Source: Azospirillum sp. B21
Lineage (GTDB): Bacteria; Pseudomonadota; Alphaproteobacteria; Azospirillales; Azospirillaceae
Assembly: GCF_008364825.1 (NCBI RefSeq)
Contig: NZ_VTTO01000004.1
Coordinates: 1-64,000 of the forward strand
Length of the DNA stretch: 64,000 bases
Direction of reading: 5' to 3'
The translations under genes were made by a program, and so were the position numbers. The notes beneath the pieces are model-generated. The model was given only the letters and a program-made list of their open reading frames with translations. It was not told the DNA's origin and did not search any database. Each line of letters opens with the position of its first letter. Position 1 is the first letter of the stretch. This document shows positions 43,610 through 52,375 of the stretch, one piece after another.

Positions 43610-44817
43610 TACAGCGGCCCCTGGGACCTCGGCGCCCTGATCCTGTTCCTCGACAGTGTTCTGAAAGCGCATCCCGAAACCACCGTGTGGAACATCTCCG
43701 CCAACCTCCGCCATGCCTGCGAGCGGAATCGGGTCAGCGAGTTCGGTCACCAGTTGTCGCAACTCGCCCGCCGGCACCGGGTGTTGTTCGTCGTTTCGAC
43801 CGGCAACCGCACCGGCGATGGCGAGGAGCGGATCGCTCCCCCTGCCGATGCCGAAGCGGCCCTGACCGTCGCCGGTCGCCTTCCCAATGGGCACGGCAAG
43901 GTCGGCGATTTTTGTCCAGTGTCCCGGGTCGGGCTTGGTCCCGACGACATGCTGAAGCCGGAACTGAGTTGGTTCTCGGTCGTCCAGGTCATCGGCGGCC
44001 GCTACGGTCGTGCCTCGAGCTATGCCGCCGCCCTGGTCAGCCGGCTGGCCGCCCACACCTGGGCCCATCTGCGCCAGCCCTCGCCTGATTTGGTGAAAGC
44101 CCTGCTGATCAACGCCGCGGACGGCGTGGGCCACCACTACCGGCGCGGTTATGGCAGCCCGGTGCGGCCCCAGCTTCCCTGGGAGACCGACGACGGCACC
44201 GTCACCCTGTGCTGGCAGGGCCGGATGAGCGCGAAGCTGCGCTACTACTGGGAAGGCATCGAGATTCCGCTCAGCCTGCGTCCGGGAGGTCTGTTCCGCG
44301 GTCGCGTCCGGCTGGTTTGCATCCTTGCACCCGTGACGCACATGCGCGGCACGAACTACGCGTCGACCCGCCTGGAGGCAGCGCTGCAGTACCGGAACGG
44401 GAAAGGCGAGTGGGCCCGTCTGGCCGGCAGCTTGCCCTCCGATACGGCGGAGGGGATCGCCCGCGCCAAGGATGCCAAGTGGCAGCCCCTGCGCTGCTAC
44501 AACCGGCAGACCCGGCGCGGCGTCACGCTGGGCGGCCCGGAGCTCCGCCTGTCGGCACGGCTGTTCTGGCGCGACCGCTACCTGTACCCGGAGTTGGAGA
44601 CCGACGAGGTCGAATGCGACGTGACCTTCATCGTCACCTTGCAGAGTTCCGACGCTCAGGCCCCCGTCCACGCTGAGTTCATTCAGGCGATGGACGGGAA
44701 GGTCGAGCACGCGGTGATCGAACCCGAGATCGAAATCGACAGCAGCATTTAGCTTCTGCCAAACATCCCAGCCATTCACTCTCTTGGTCTTCCTCACCCA
44801 GAAGGATGTAGAAGAAA

Positions 44818-45180
44818 ATGGAAAAATTGAAAATCAATAGCATCGAAGGAAAGGGTGATCTTCAAGAGGAATGCGTATGGCTTGATGTTCTTGAGGACAT
44901 CAGTAGCTTGGCTTATTACATGGTAACCGATACCACCTATACAGGTGACAACAGCATATCCAATGAACTGCGCCATATGTACTGGTTTGCCCCAAAGGCA
45001 GTGAAAAAAGGCGATTGGATAAAATTGATGACCAAGGCTGGCACGAACAGCACCTCGACCAACAATCGAAAATCGACCACCCATGTTCTGTATTGGGGTT
45101 TGGGAAGAACGATATGGAACAAGACAGGCGATGCCGCTATACTTTTTACAATAGAGAATTGGAAGACAACGAAGGCTTGA
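44818..45180 (+). CDS. AT-rich orphan, lamin-tail-domain-like, 120 aa
   Basis: The 120-aa protein is encoded by DNA far more AT-rich than its neighbours (codons such as AAA, AAT, ATA dominate), so it came from elsewhere. The C-terminal TTHVLYWGLGRTIWNKTGDAAILF resembles the end of lamin-tail (LTD) beta-sandwich domains (W-N-N-x-G-D-x-A). No signal peptide is seen. It lies between ietS and the BCS1-like gene and may belong to the same defence-type cluster. Confidence 0.55.
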   Translation: MEKLKINSIEGKGDLQEECVWLDVLEDISSLAYYMVTDTTYTGDNSISNELRHMYWFAPKAVKKGDWIKLMTKAGTNSTSTNNRKSTTHVLYWGLGRTIWNKTGDAAILFTIENWKTTKA

Positions 45181-45227
45181 GAAAAACAGAGCGCAAGCCG
45201 TTGCGCATGATTCTGTGCCGATCGAGA

Positions 45228-46472
45228 TCATCGCGGGCGAGCCGTCAGCCTAGCCGCCGTCCGCACTGCTTCGTCTGGATCGCTGCGGTGCTGCAGGAAA
45301 TGGCCCTGCAGCACCGCAGGAGCCAGAGCGCGACCGCCGACCGCGGCGACGAAGGCTCCCGCCAAACCCCCACGGTCCGGGTAGAAGGCCTGGAACATCC
45401 GGGCAATCTGCTCGCCCGTCGCCAAACCGATCTCCTGCCGCCGGTCGATGCGCCCGGGCCGGATCAGCGCCGGGTCGAGCCGGTCCAGGTGGTTGGTCGT
45501 CATCACAAGCAGATGCCCCTCCTGCGACATCACCCCGTCGATGGCGTTCAGCAATCCTGAGAAGGTGATACCCCGGCCCGCCGTCTCGGCGTCCCGGTCC
45601 CGGAACACGGCATCGATGTCTTCGAACAGAAGCACGCTGCGCGCCGGCGCCGTGCCAAGCAGCGCGCACAGTTGCTGGTCATCGAGCCGGTCGGAGGCAA
45701 GGTTCACGATGCTCAGGTCGAGATCGAGTTCACTGGCAAGCGCCCGGATCAGGCTCGTCTTTCCGGTTCCGGGCGGACCGTACAGCAGATAGCCGCGGCG
45801 CCAGGGAATGCCGCGGGCGCTGTACCAGGCTTCGCCGGCCAGGAAGGTTCGGGCGTCCTCCAGGAGAGCCTCGCCCACCCCATCGGCGAGAAAGACGGAA
45901 CTCAGCGGCCGCCGGCGGATGGTCGTGCGGCCGCTCCACTCGCCGTAAGACTCCACCATATGCACGGCGATGCAGTCAGGGTCCCGCCCACCGAACTGCC
46001 GGTCGGCAGTCCGCAGCAGGTTGGTCAGCATGGCCCGGTTGCGGGACAGGGCCCGCAAGGTGATCGTCTCGACAGGCTGGCGTCCAGATGAGGACATCCC
46101 AGCATTGCCGACTCCGACCGAACGTTCGACCCACAGCAGCATCCCGCCCTCGTACAGGAAATGGCTGCCTTGCCCGGGAGACAGGCGCAGAGCCTCCGCC
46201 TCTCCTTGCGGCACCCGAGCCGCGGTCAGTCGGCGACAGCGGGCAGTGTAGGGATGGGCGGCGAACCAGGCGACCAGCGATTCGAACAGGGGCGAACGGC
46301 TATCGACGGTGAGGGTGGTGATGAACCAAGCCTCGACGATGAAGCGCAGCAGGGAGGGCAACAGTCGCAGGGCCGCCGCACCGGCGACGCCAAAGGCGCC
46401 AAGAGCCAAGCCACCGGTGAAGACTTGGTTGTCCAGCTGCGCCGCAACGGCCTGTGAGAGAGCCTCAAGCAT
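45228..46472 (-). CDS. BCS1-like AAA ATPase
   Basis: The 414-aa protein has an N-terminal BCS1_N-like region with a membrane-proximal helix (LRLLPSLLRFIVEAWFITTL) and a C-terminal AAA domain. Walker A is LLYGPPGTGKTSLIRA, Walker B is LLFEDIDAVFRDRD (the ED form seen in BCS1), and the second region of homology is HLDRLDPALIRPGRIDRR. Mitochondrial Bcs1 translocates a folded Fe/S protein; bacterial homologues occur in accessory and defence clusters with unknown roles. ATG 46472 is chosen. It lies tail-to-tail with the lamin-tail-like gene. Confidence 0.82.
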   Translation of the reverse strand: MLEALSQAVAAQLDNQVFTGGLALGAFGVAGAAALRLLPSLLRFIVEAWFITTLTVDSRSPLFESLVAWFAAHPYTARCRRLTAARVPQGEAEALRLSPGQGSHFLYEGGMLLWVERSVGVGNAGMSSSGRQPVETITLRALSRNRAMLTNLLRTADRQFGGRDPDCIAVHMVESYGEWSGRTTIRRRPLSSVFLADGVGEALLEDARTFLAGEAWYSARGIPWRRGYLLYGPPGTGKTSLIRALASELDLDLSIVNLASDRLDDQQLCALLGTAPARSVLLFEDIDAVFRDRDAETAGRGITFSGLLNAIDGVMSQEGHLLVMTTNHLDRLDPALIRPGRIDRRQEIGLATGEQIARMFQAFYPDRGGLAGAFVAAVGGRALAPAVLQGHFLQHRSDPDEAVRTAARLTARPR

Positions 46473-47675
46473 GATCCGTCACCCTGGGGGACAGGATGTA
46501 CCGGATACAGGCATGCAACAACGCCGCGGGAAAGCAGTGGCCCCACGGAGCGGAAAGCACGACAAGTCGCGTATGTGTGTATGAAGTACGGCGCAGTCTC
46601 CCTATCAGAAGCGAAAAGAGCCGTCAATCCATCAGAAGCATCTCCCTCAAACGCCGTGGCTTCGATCACGCCCATCGCTCCCTGAACCGTTGGCATCGCG
46701 ATCCTCAGGGGCCAGAACCATGACCGGTCGGCCAGGATGGCTGCGATGCCAACAGCAGCCATAAAGCAGAGGTGACGCGTGGCGAGATGTTGGGCGCGAT
46801 CCCGGCCTGCTCGATCTTCCGGCAGACGACGGTACTATCCTATCCCTTGCTGCCGTGCAGGAGACCGGTGGCGGGCATCCGGTCGAGCCAACGGTCGACG
46901 GCGGTGCAGTCGGCGACCTGACCGCCGGTCGGCGGAAGGTGAGCGACCGGCCGCGCGGATCGCTCAGGGCATGGATTTTGGTGCTTCGGCCGCCATGGGA
47001 CAGCCCGATGACCTGGGCATGCTCCCCCCTTTGCCGCCGCTTGCCGACCGATGGACGCGCACTGCCGTGGAGGCGATCATCACCTGGGCCGGCGAGCCAC
47101 CCGCCGCGGCCAAAGCATGGAAGAGGTCTTCCCAGGCGCCCTTGGCCACCCAGCGGACGAAGCGGTTGTGATGCGACTTGCGGGAGCCATGGACCGACGG
47201 AGCATCCACGCGCGGCTTGCCACGGGTATCGCGCGGAAGGTGCAGCTCAAGCCGCCCAGGCTGCTCCACCGTCAACCAGAACTGACCGCTGCTCATCGAA
47301 AGTCCCTTTCCAGGGCGCCCAGTCATAACGAGTCCATCTGGAAAAAGCCCTTTCATGCATCCGGACCATGAACATTCAGGCGGCGGATCGGTGCCACGCC
47401 TACACACTCCGACTGATGCCCTGCGGGAGGCCTGAGGCTGCCTGACCGCCGAAATCCAAGCGACTCCGCTGCACCGGGAACGCAGAAGGACCAAACGTCA
47501 TTGCGGTTTTACACCTTGACCGGGATCAAGCCAGTGCCTCTGCTTTCGGAACCGCCGCGAACCCGGCCAGCGGGTGTTCCGGGCTTCCGAAACAATGCTG
47601 CCTCGGTTCCGTTTAACTCTCTTGCGGTGTGCATCGCCTCGCCGAGGTGGGCATTGCTGACGGGAGGCAGTCAGC
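46473..47675. other. Stretch holding a degraded IS5 copy and otherwise gene-free
   Basis: Apart from the IS5 remnant (entered separately) no gene is supported. The part just upstream of the hybrid kinase (47500-47675) should contain its promoter but shows no clear boxes. Confidence 0.4.
46790..47296 (-). pseudogene. Degraded IS5-family transposase
   Basis: The minus-strand frame from ATG 47296 gives SSGQFWLTVEQPGRLELHLP and DTRGKPRVDAPSVHG, a diverged relative of the orfA inside ietS with an internal deletion around the CRW motif. KIHALSDPRGRSLTFR and SKGYDSTVVCRK-like pieces of orfB follow in other frames (46800-46980). Several frameshifts and the missing C-terminal catalytic part make it non-functional. 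Confidence 0.75.
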
Positions 47676-50600
47676 GTGGGCTGGAAGATCCCCAGAAGCC
47701 ACGTAAAGATCGCACTCGGTGCGGCTGTGATGGCCGCTCCGCTGCTCGGCTACGAGGTTCTTTCCCTGACCACGCTGCGCCAGGAGCGTGAACAGGAACT
47801 GGAGGCGGAGGCCGGCCGTCTCCTTGTGCTGGTGGACACCGAACAGCGAAAAACCGTGGAGGATATCCGCCACATTTTCGCGACCCTGCAGGCGACCGGG
47901 GTCCCCCACCTGCCGCCTGCCGATTGCCTGGGCATCATGGAAAAGCTCAGGCCGTCATACCCAAGCCACCTCGAAATTCAGCTTGCCGATAAGACTGGCC
48001 GGGTGTGGTGCGCAACACAGCCTGGATCGGTTGGGACCGACATCGGCGATCTGCCGAGTTTCCGGGAGGCGCTGCTGAACGACCGGGTTGTCGTCGGCGA
48101 ACCTGGCCCGATCCGGGCGACACCGACCGCCCAAGGGCGCACGATCCTGCCGTACAGGCAACGCTATAAAGGGGCGAACGGACAACCCGACGGCACGATG
48201 ACCGCTTTGATCGACTTGGACTGGCTGAAGGACTATGTCGTCAAGCTGCCCTGGCCGCCATACGCCGTGGTTACGATCGTGCATCCGGACGGACAGATCC
48301 TCGCACGGGCGCCGATGGACAAGGGGCTTGTCCTCGGCACCAGGCTTCCGGACCGGCTGCGCTACACCTTGGCGGGGTCTGCATCCGGCTCCGGGCAATC
48401 TCCCGGTCTCGACGGGGTGGAACGGCGCTTCGTCTTCCTGCCGCCGAAGGCAACCGATGCCGGGCTGATGCTGGCGGTGGCCATCGCCCCCGGTGAAGCG
48501 CTGCAGCCCATCGACCGGTCGGCCGCCAGTTCCCTTGCAGCGTTCGTGCTGCTGCTTGCATTGGTGTTCGCCGTCGGCGCGTACGGGACGTCACGACTCG
48601 CCACCGCCAGGCGCCAGGAGGCCGCCGCGGCCGCCCGGATGTCGTCCGTTCTGGAGAGCACGTCGGACGCAGTGATGGAAATCGAAAGCGATTGGACGGT
48701 CTCCTACCTGAATCCCCAGGCATGGGACCTCCTGAGCCTGGAGCGTGACGTCACCGGAGATCATGCACAGGCCGCGTTCGACTGTCTCGCCGGCTCCGAC
48801 CTCGAAGCCTGCCTCAAGACCGTCATGGATCGTCGCGTGGAGGTTGAGTTCGAGTTCCTCTACCAGCGGACCGGACGATGGTTCGCGCTGCGGGTGTTCC
48901 CATCGCGCAAAGGCGTAGCCATCTATTTCCGTGATGTCACGGAGCAAAGGGCGGCGGACGGTGAACGCCGTGCCTTGGCTGGAGAGCTGGAGCGGGAGAG
49001 GTTTCTGCTGCGGGCGATCAGCGACAGCCTGCCCATCGGGTTGCTGATCGTCGAGGCTCCGTCGGGGCGCCTCCTCATGCACAACCCTGCAGCCGAGCAG
49101 CTGATCGGACACCGCATCATGGCTACGTCCAGCGTTGCGGATTACAGCGCCTATGGCGGCGTCCGGGCCGACGGTACGCCGTTGCCCGCCGATGAGTATC
49201 CTCCCGCCCGAGTGCTGCGGGGAGAACTGGTGTCACAGGAGGAAATGCACTACCGCCGGGGTGACGGCTCGATAACCACTTTCCTTGTCGAGGCGGTGCC
49301 CGTGCATGGAGCCGACGGCAGGGTGGACCTCGTCGTGGTCGCCTTCCACGACATCTCGCGGCGGAAAGCCATGGAAGAGGCGTTGCGGGAGAGCGAACGG
49401 ACCTTGAGCGCCGCCCTGGCCTCGGCCAGGGCGGGGACCTGGACATGGGACATCCGATCCGGGGAAATCAATTGGTCGCCGGGCAACTACCTGATCCATG
49501 GCATACAGCCCGGCGACGGACATGCCCGCTTTTCGGAGTGGGTGGCTGCGCTTCATCCGGAGGACCGGAGCGAAGCGAAAAGGAGGGTCAGGAGGACTTT
49601 GGCATCGCGGCAGACCGCCTACGATGTCGAGTATCGGGTCCTGCTGCCGGATGGCGGCATTCGGTGGGTCGCCGGCATCGGCAAGGCCGAGTATGACGAA
49701 ACCGGCCGGCCGCTGCGAATGTCGGGCCTCACGGTGGATATCACCGATCGCAAAACTATGGAAGTCGCGCTGAGGACAGCGAAGGAGGAGTCCGATCGGG
49801 CGAACAGGGCGAAGGCTCGCTTTCTGGCGGCGGCCAGCCACGACCTGCGCCAGCCGCTCCAGTCGATGGCTTTGTTCGGCGGCGCGTTGCACACACATGT
49901 GAAGGATGGCCGCGGAACGGAGATGCTGCTCATGTTGGAGCGCGGAACCGAGACGATGAAGGCACTCCTCGACAGCCTGCTCGATGTCTCCCGTCTCGAC
50001 GTCGACGTTGTGAAGCCGCAGGTGTCCAGCTTTGATCTGGACGCGCTCATCCAGGAAATCACCGACTCCTACCGGCCGCTCGCCGCCACCAAGGGGCTGA
50101 CCGTTTCTTCCGGCGGCTCATGCTGCGGCGTGACCGTCCGCAGCGACCGCACCATGCTTGGGCGGATCATCCGCAACCTCGTCGAGAACGCGGTTCGTTA
50201 CACCGAGCAGGGAGGGATCACGGTTTCCTGCCGGATCGAGCGGGAAAGCGCATGGATCGACGTCGCAGACACCGGCATCGGCATCCCTCACGACCAGATC
50301 ACCATGATTTTCGACGAGTTCCACCAAATTGGCAATCCCGAGCGGGACCGCAGCCGCGGTCTCGGCCTGGGATTGTCGATCGTGCAGCGCCTGTCCCGGA
50401 TCCTTGCCCATGAGGTCCGCGTGCACTCAAGGCTTGGAGAAGGATCGGTTTTCTCCGTCGAGGCCCCGATCGACCTCAATGCGGATGTGCGGGAGGCTGT
50501 GACCGCGCACAACGAGACCGCCCGTCCGATCGGCCGCGGGCGACTTGCGCTTCTGATCGATGACGACACCATCGTCCTGATGTCGCTGCGGACACTGCTG

Positions 50601-50927
50601 GAGGAATGGGGGTATGACACGCTGATTTCCGGCTCCCCCGAGCAAGCCATGGCCATTGTCGCCGAGGCTGGCCGCCGGCCGGACGTGGTTGTCGCCGACT
50701 ATCGTCTTCGGGCTGGCCGGAATGGGTGCGAGGCGATCAGGGATGTCCGCAACCAACTGGGATTGGAGATTCCGGGTGTTATCCTGACCGGCGAGACCGG
50801 AGCGGAGTGTGCGCGCGACGTTGGCCAGTATGGGCTGGGAATAATCCACAAGCCGGTCATGCCGGGCCAATTGTGGGCGGCCCTGGAACGGCTGCTCGGC
50901 TCCACGCGCCAGGACACCAGGCTGTGA
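47676..50927 (+). CDS. Membrane hybrid histidine kinase with sensor, PAS and receiver domains
   Basis: The 1083-aa protein has a first membrane helix (ALGAAVMAAPLLGYEVLSL), an extracytoplasmic dCACHE-like sensor (about 35-280), a second helix (SSLAAFVLLLALVFAVGAYG), three PAS domains (about 325-700), a HisKA domain with phospho-acceptor His in FLAAASHDLRQPLQSM (near 722), an HATPase domain (NLVENAVRYTEQGG, DTGIGIP, RGLGLGLSIV) and a C-terminal receiver with Asp in VVVADYRLR (near 1008). The GTG start follows GGGAGG. No adjacent response regulator or output protein is coupled to it; ligand unknown. Confidence 0.9.
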   Translation: MGWKIPRSHVKIALGAAVMAAPLLGYEVLSLTTLRQEREQELEAEAGRLLVLVDTEQRKTVEDIRHIFATLQATGVPHLPPADCLGIMEKLRPSYPSHLEIQLADKTGRVWCATQPGSVGTDIGDLPSFREALLNDRVVVGEPGPIRATPTAQGRTILPYRQRYKGANGQPDGTMTALIDLDWLKDYVVKLPWPPYAVVTIVHPDGQILARAPMDKGLVLGTRLPDRLRYTLAGSASGSGQSPGLDGVERRFVFLPPKATDAGLMLAVAIAPGEALQPIDRSAASSLAAFVLLLALVFAVGAYGTSRLATARRQEAAAAARMSSVLESTSDAVMEIESDWTVSYLNPQAWDLLSLERDVTGDHAQAAFDCLAGSDLEACLKTVMDRRVEVEFEFLYQRTGRWFALRVFPSRKGVAIYFRDVTEQRAADGERRALAGELERERFLLRAISDSLPIGLLIVEAPSGRLLMHNPAAEQLIGHRIMATSSVADYSAYGGVRADGTPLPADEYPPARVLRGELVSQEEMHYRRGDGSITTFLVEAVPVHGADGRVDLVVVAFHDISRRKAMEEALRESERTLSAALASARAGTWTWDIRSGEINWSPGNYLIHGIQPGDGHARFSEWVAALHPEDRSEAKRRVRRTLASRQTAYDVEYRVLLPDGGIRWVAGIGKAEYDETGRPLRMSGLTVDITDRKTMEVALRTAKEESDRANRAKARFLAAASHDLRQPLQSMALFGGALHTHVKDGRGTEMLLMLERGTETMKALLDSLLDVSRLDVDVVKPQVSSFDLDALIQEITDSYRPLAATKGLTVSSGGSCCGVTVRSDRTMLGRIIRNLVENAVRYTEQGGITVSCRIERESAWIDVADTGIGIPHDQITMIFDEFHQIGNPERDRSRGLGLGLSIVQRLSRILAHEVRVHSRLGEGSVFSVEAPIDLNADVREAVTAHNETARPIGRGRLALLIDDDTIVLMSLRTLLEEWGYDTLISGSPEQAMAIVAEAGRRPDVVVADYRLRAGRNGCEAIRDVRNQLGLEIPGVILTGETGAECARDVGQYGLGIIHKPVMPGQLWAALERLLGSTRQDTRL

Positions 50928-51029
50928 GGGTGCGCCGATCGGCTTGGACGTGGCGTTCATCCACGCCTCCAGTGCTGCGGCGGACGGTTCATCACCGTTG
51001 GCGCACAGGGGTTTTGCCAGGAGTTCGGA

Positions 51030-51750
51030 TTGTCCAGGAAGGTCGCGAGGGCGGTGATCCGGACGGAAGCCACGGAGTTCCGCGACACGCGCACGAACCA
51101 GCCTTTGCCGAAGATCGGCCCCTGGCGTGAAGAGCTCGACGCTCTGTTGCTGGCCAATGAGGGCAAGGCGCCATGGGAGCGCCTGACGCCGGTTCGGCTG
51201 TTCGAGATGCTACGATCCGGTGGATATGAGGGCGGCTACGACGCGGTCCGCCGCTACGCCCGGGTTTGCCGGCAGGAGCAGGAGCCCTCCATCGCCCAAG
51301 CCTACATGCCGTTGAGCTTTGCCCCGGGCGAGGTCACCCAGCTCGACCGGAGCCATGAGGTCGTCCCGATCAACGGAACGACGGTCACGGTGAAGGTGGC
51401 CCATGTCCGTCTGTGCCATAGCCGGATGCTGTTCGTACGGGCCTGCCCGCGCGAAAGTCAGGGGCTGGTGTTCGACACCCACGACCGCGCCTTCGCCTTG
51501 CCACAGGGAGCCTGTACGCGGGGCATCTGCGACACCATGAAAACGGCCGTCGTTACGAGGATCGCCGGCAAGGAGCGCGTCCACAACCGGCGCTTCCCGC
51601 AGATGTGCAGCCACCATCCGGTCGTTCCGGTCGCCTGCACCCCGGCTTGGGGCTGGGAGCAGGGAAAGGTCGAGACCCAGGTCGGCTTGGTCTGCGAGCG
51701 CGTCTTCGCGCCGGCTGCGGGTGAAGAACTACGATGAACTCAACGGCTTG
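51030..51750 (+). pseudogene. IS21-family IstA transposase remnant
   Basis: The sequence from SRKVARAVIRTEATEFRDTR to about MCSHHPVVPVACTPAWGWEQGKVE matches the central part of IS21 IstA, but the N-terminal helix-turn-helix and the C terminus are gone. The segment that should hold the first catalytic Asp reads TQLDRSHEVVPING, with Trp-to-Arg and other changes, and near 51725 the frame moves to read RVKNYDELNG. No istB follows. It is inactive. Confidence 0.78.
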
Positions 51751-52056
51751 CCTTGGTTTTGGTAAAATGCTTGAACAGAGTGTTCCTGCCGCATCCATCC
51801 TGGGAGACCTGAGCGGACCACAGCTGTTAATTTGCAACGATGACTGTCGAGTTCAAACGACACAGACATCCATTGTTTTGGATCTCTGATATGTGCGCCA
51901 ATAATGTCTCCGGAGACCATGCACGCTTCTCATATTATAACGCTTTCTTTGCGCTTTCCCCTCTAAAACGGAGAGAGAGGATTTGGAATTCCTTTTGTAA
52001 ATTCGCCACGACAGACTCGGGATTTTATTACTCTCACGTCAGGGAAATCATGATCC
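51751..52056. other. Gene-free AT-richer stretch
   Basis: About 300 bases between the IstA remnant and a small open frame. AT content is higher than in the neighbours (for example around 51930-52040), suggesting foreign or promoter sequence. No gene or clear repeat is seen. Confidence 0.35.
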
Positions 52057-52329
52057 ATGCGTTCGTTCGTTCATTGCACCTGCACCAAGGATGGATTTTC
52101 TCTGTATCAGGTGGGGCAAAACTACCCGGTTGAGGCGGATTTTGACGCTCATCGCCAAGTGGGATGCTTGGTCGTCCTGCTCCCCGACGGTCCGATTTGG
52201 CTCGGAGACACCGCTGGGATGACGGCGAACGACATCGAGGCCACCGCCGCCGCCGGGGCGATGGTGATGGAGGTCAGCCCGCCCAACAAACTCGTCCTCG
52301 CCTGTCAGATGCCCTTTCCGGCCGTATAA
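52057..52329 (+). CDS. Hypothetical protein, 90 aa
   Basis: The frame MRSFVHCTCTKDGFSLYQVGQ and its acidic middle part (DGPIWLGDTAGMTANDIEAT) look coding in the second half, with GC-rich third positions. AGGGA lies 11 bases before the ATG. No domain is recognised. It ends 47 bases before the convergent chemoreceptor gene. Confidence 0.45.
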   Translation: MRSFVHCTCTKDGFSLYQVGQNYPVEADFDAHRQVGCLVVLLPDGPIWLGDTAGMTANDIEATAAAGAMVMEVSPPNKLVLACQMPFPAV

Positions 52330-52375
52330 GGATCATGACGGGGATGAGGACAGGCCTCATCCCTGGCAGATGTCC

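Larger units (their letters stand above)
41677..44752 (+). pseudogene. ietS: IetS-like subtilisin (S8) protease gene split by an IS5 element
   Basis: Part 1 (41677-42770) carries the catalytic Asp in VGHIDGGF (near 297) and the His in LDTNHGNCTAAL (near 327). Part 2 (43610-44752) carries the Ser in YGRASSYAAALVS, about residue 501 of the joined protein. The IS lies between ...IVPAVPRST and YSGPWDLGAL. Removing bases 42771-43609 and one TA restores one open frame of about 744 aa, so the break is recent. The TTG start at 41677 has AAGGAG five bases upstream. As it stands, part 1 stops at the IS edge and cannot be active. Confidence 0.85.
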
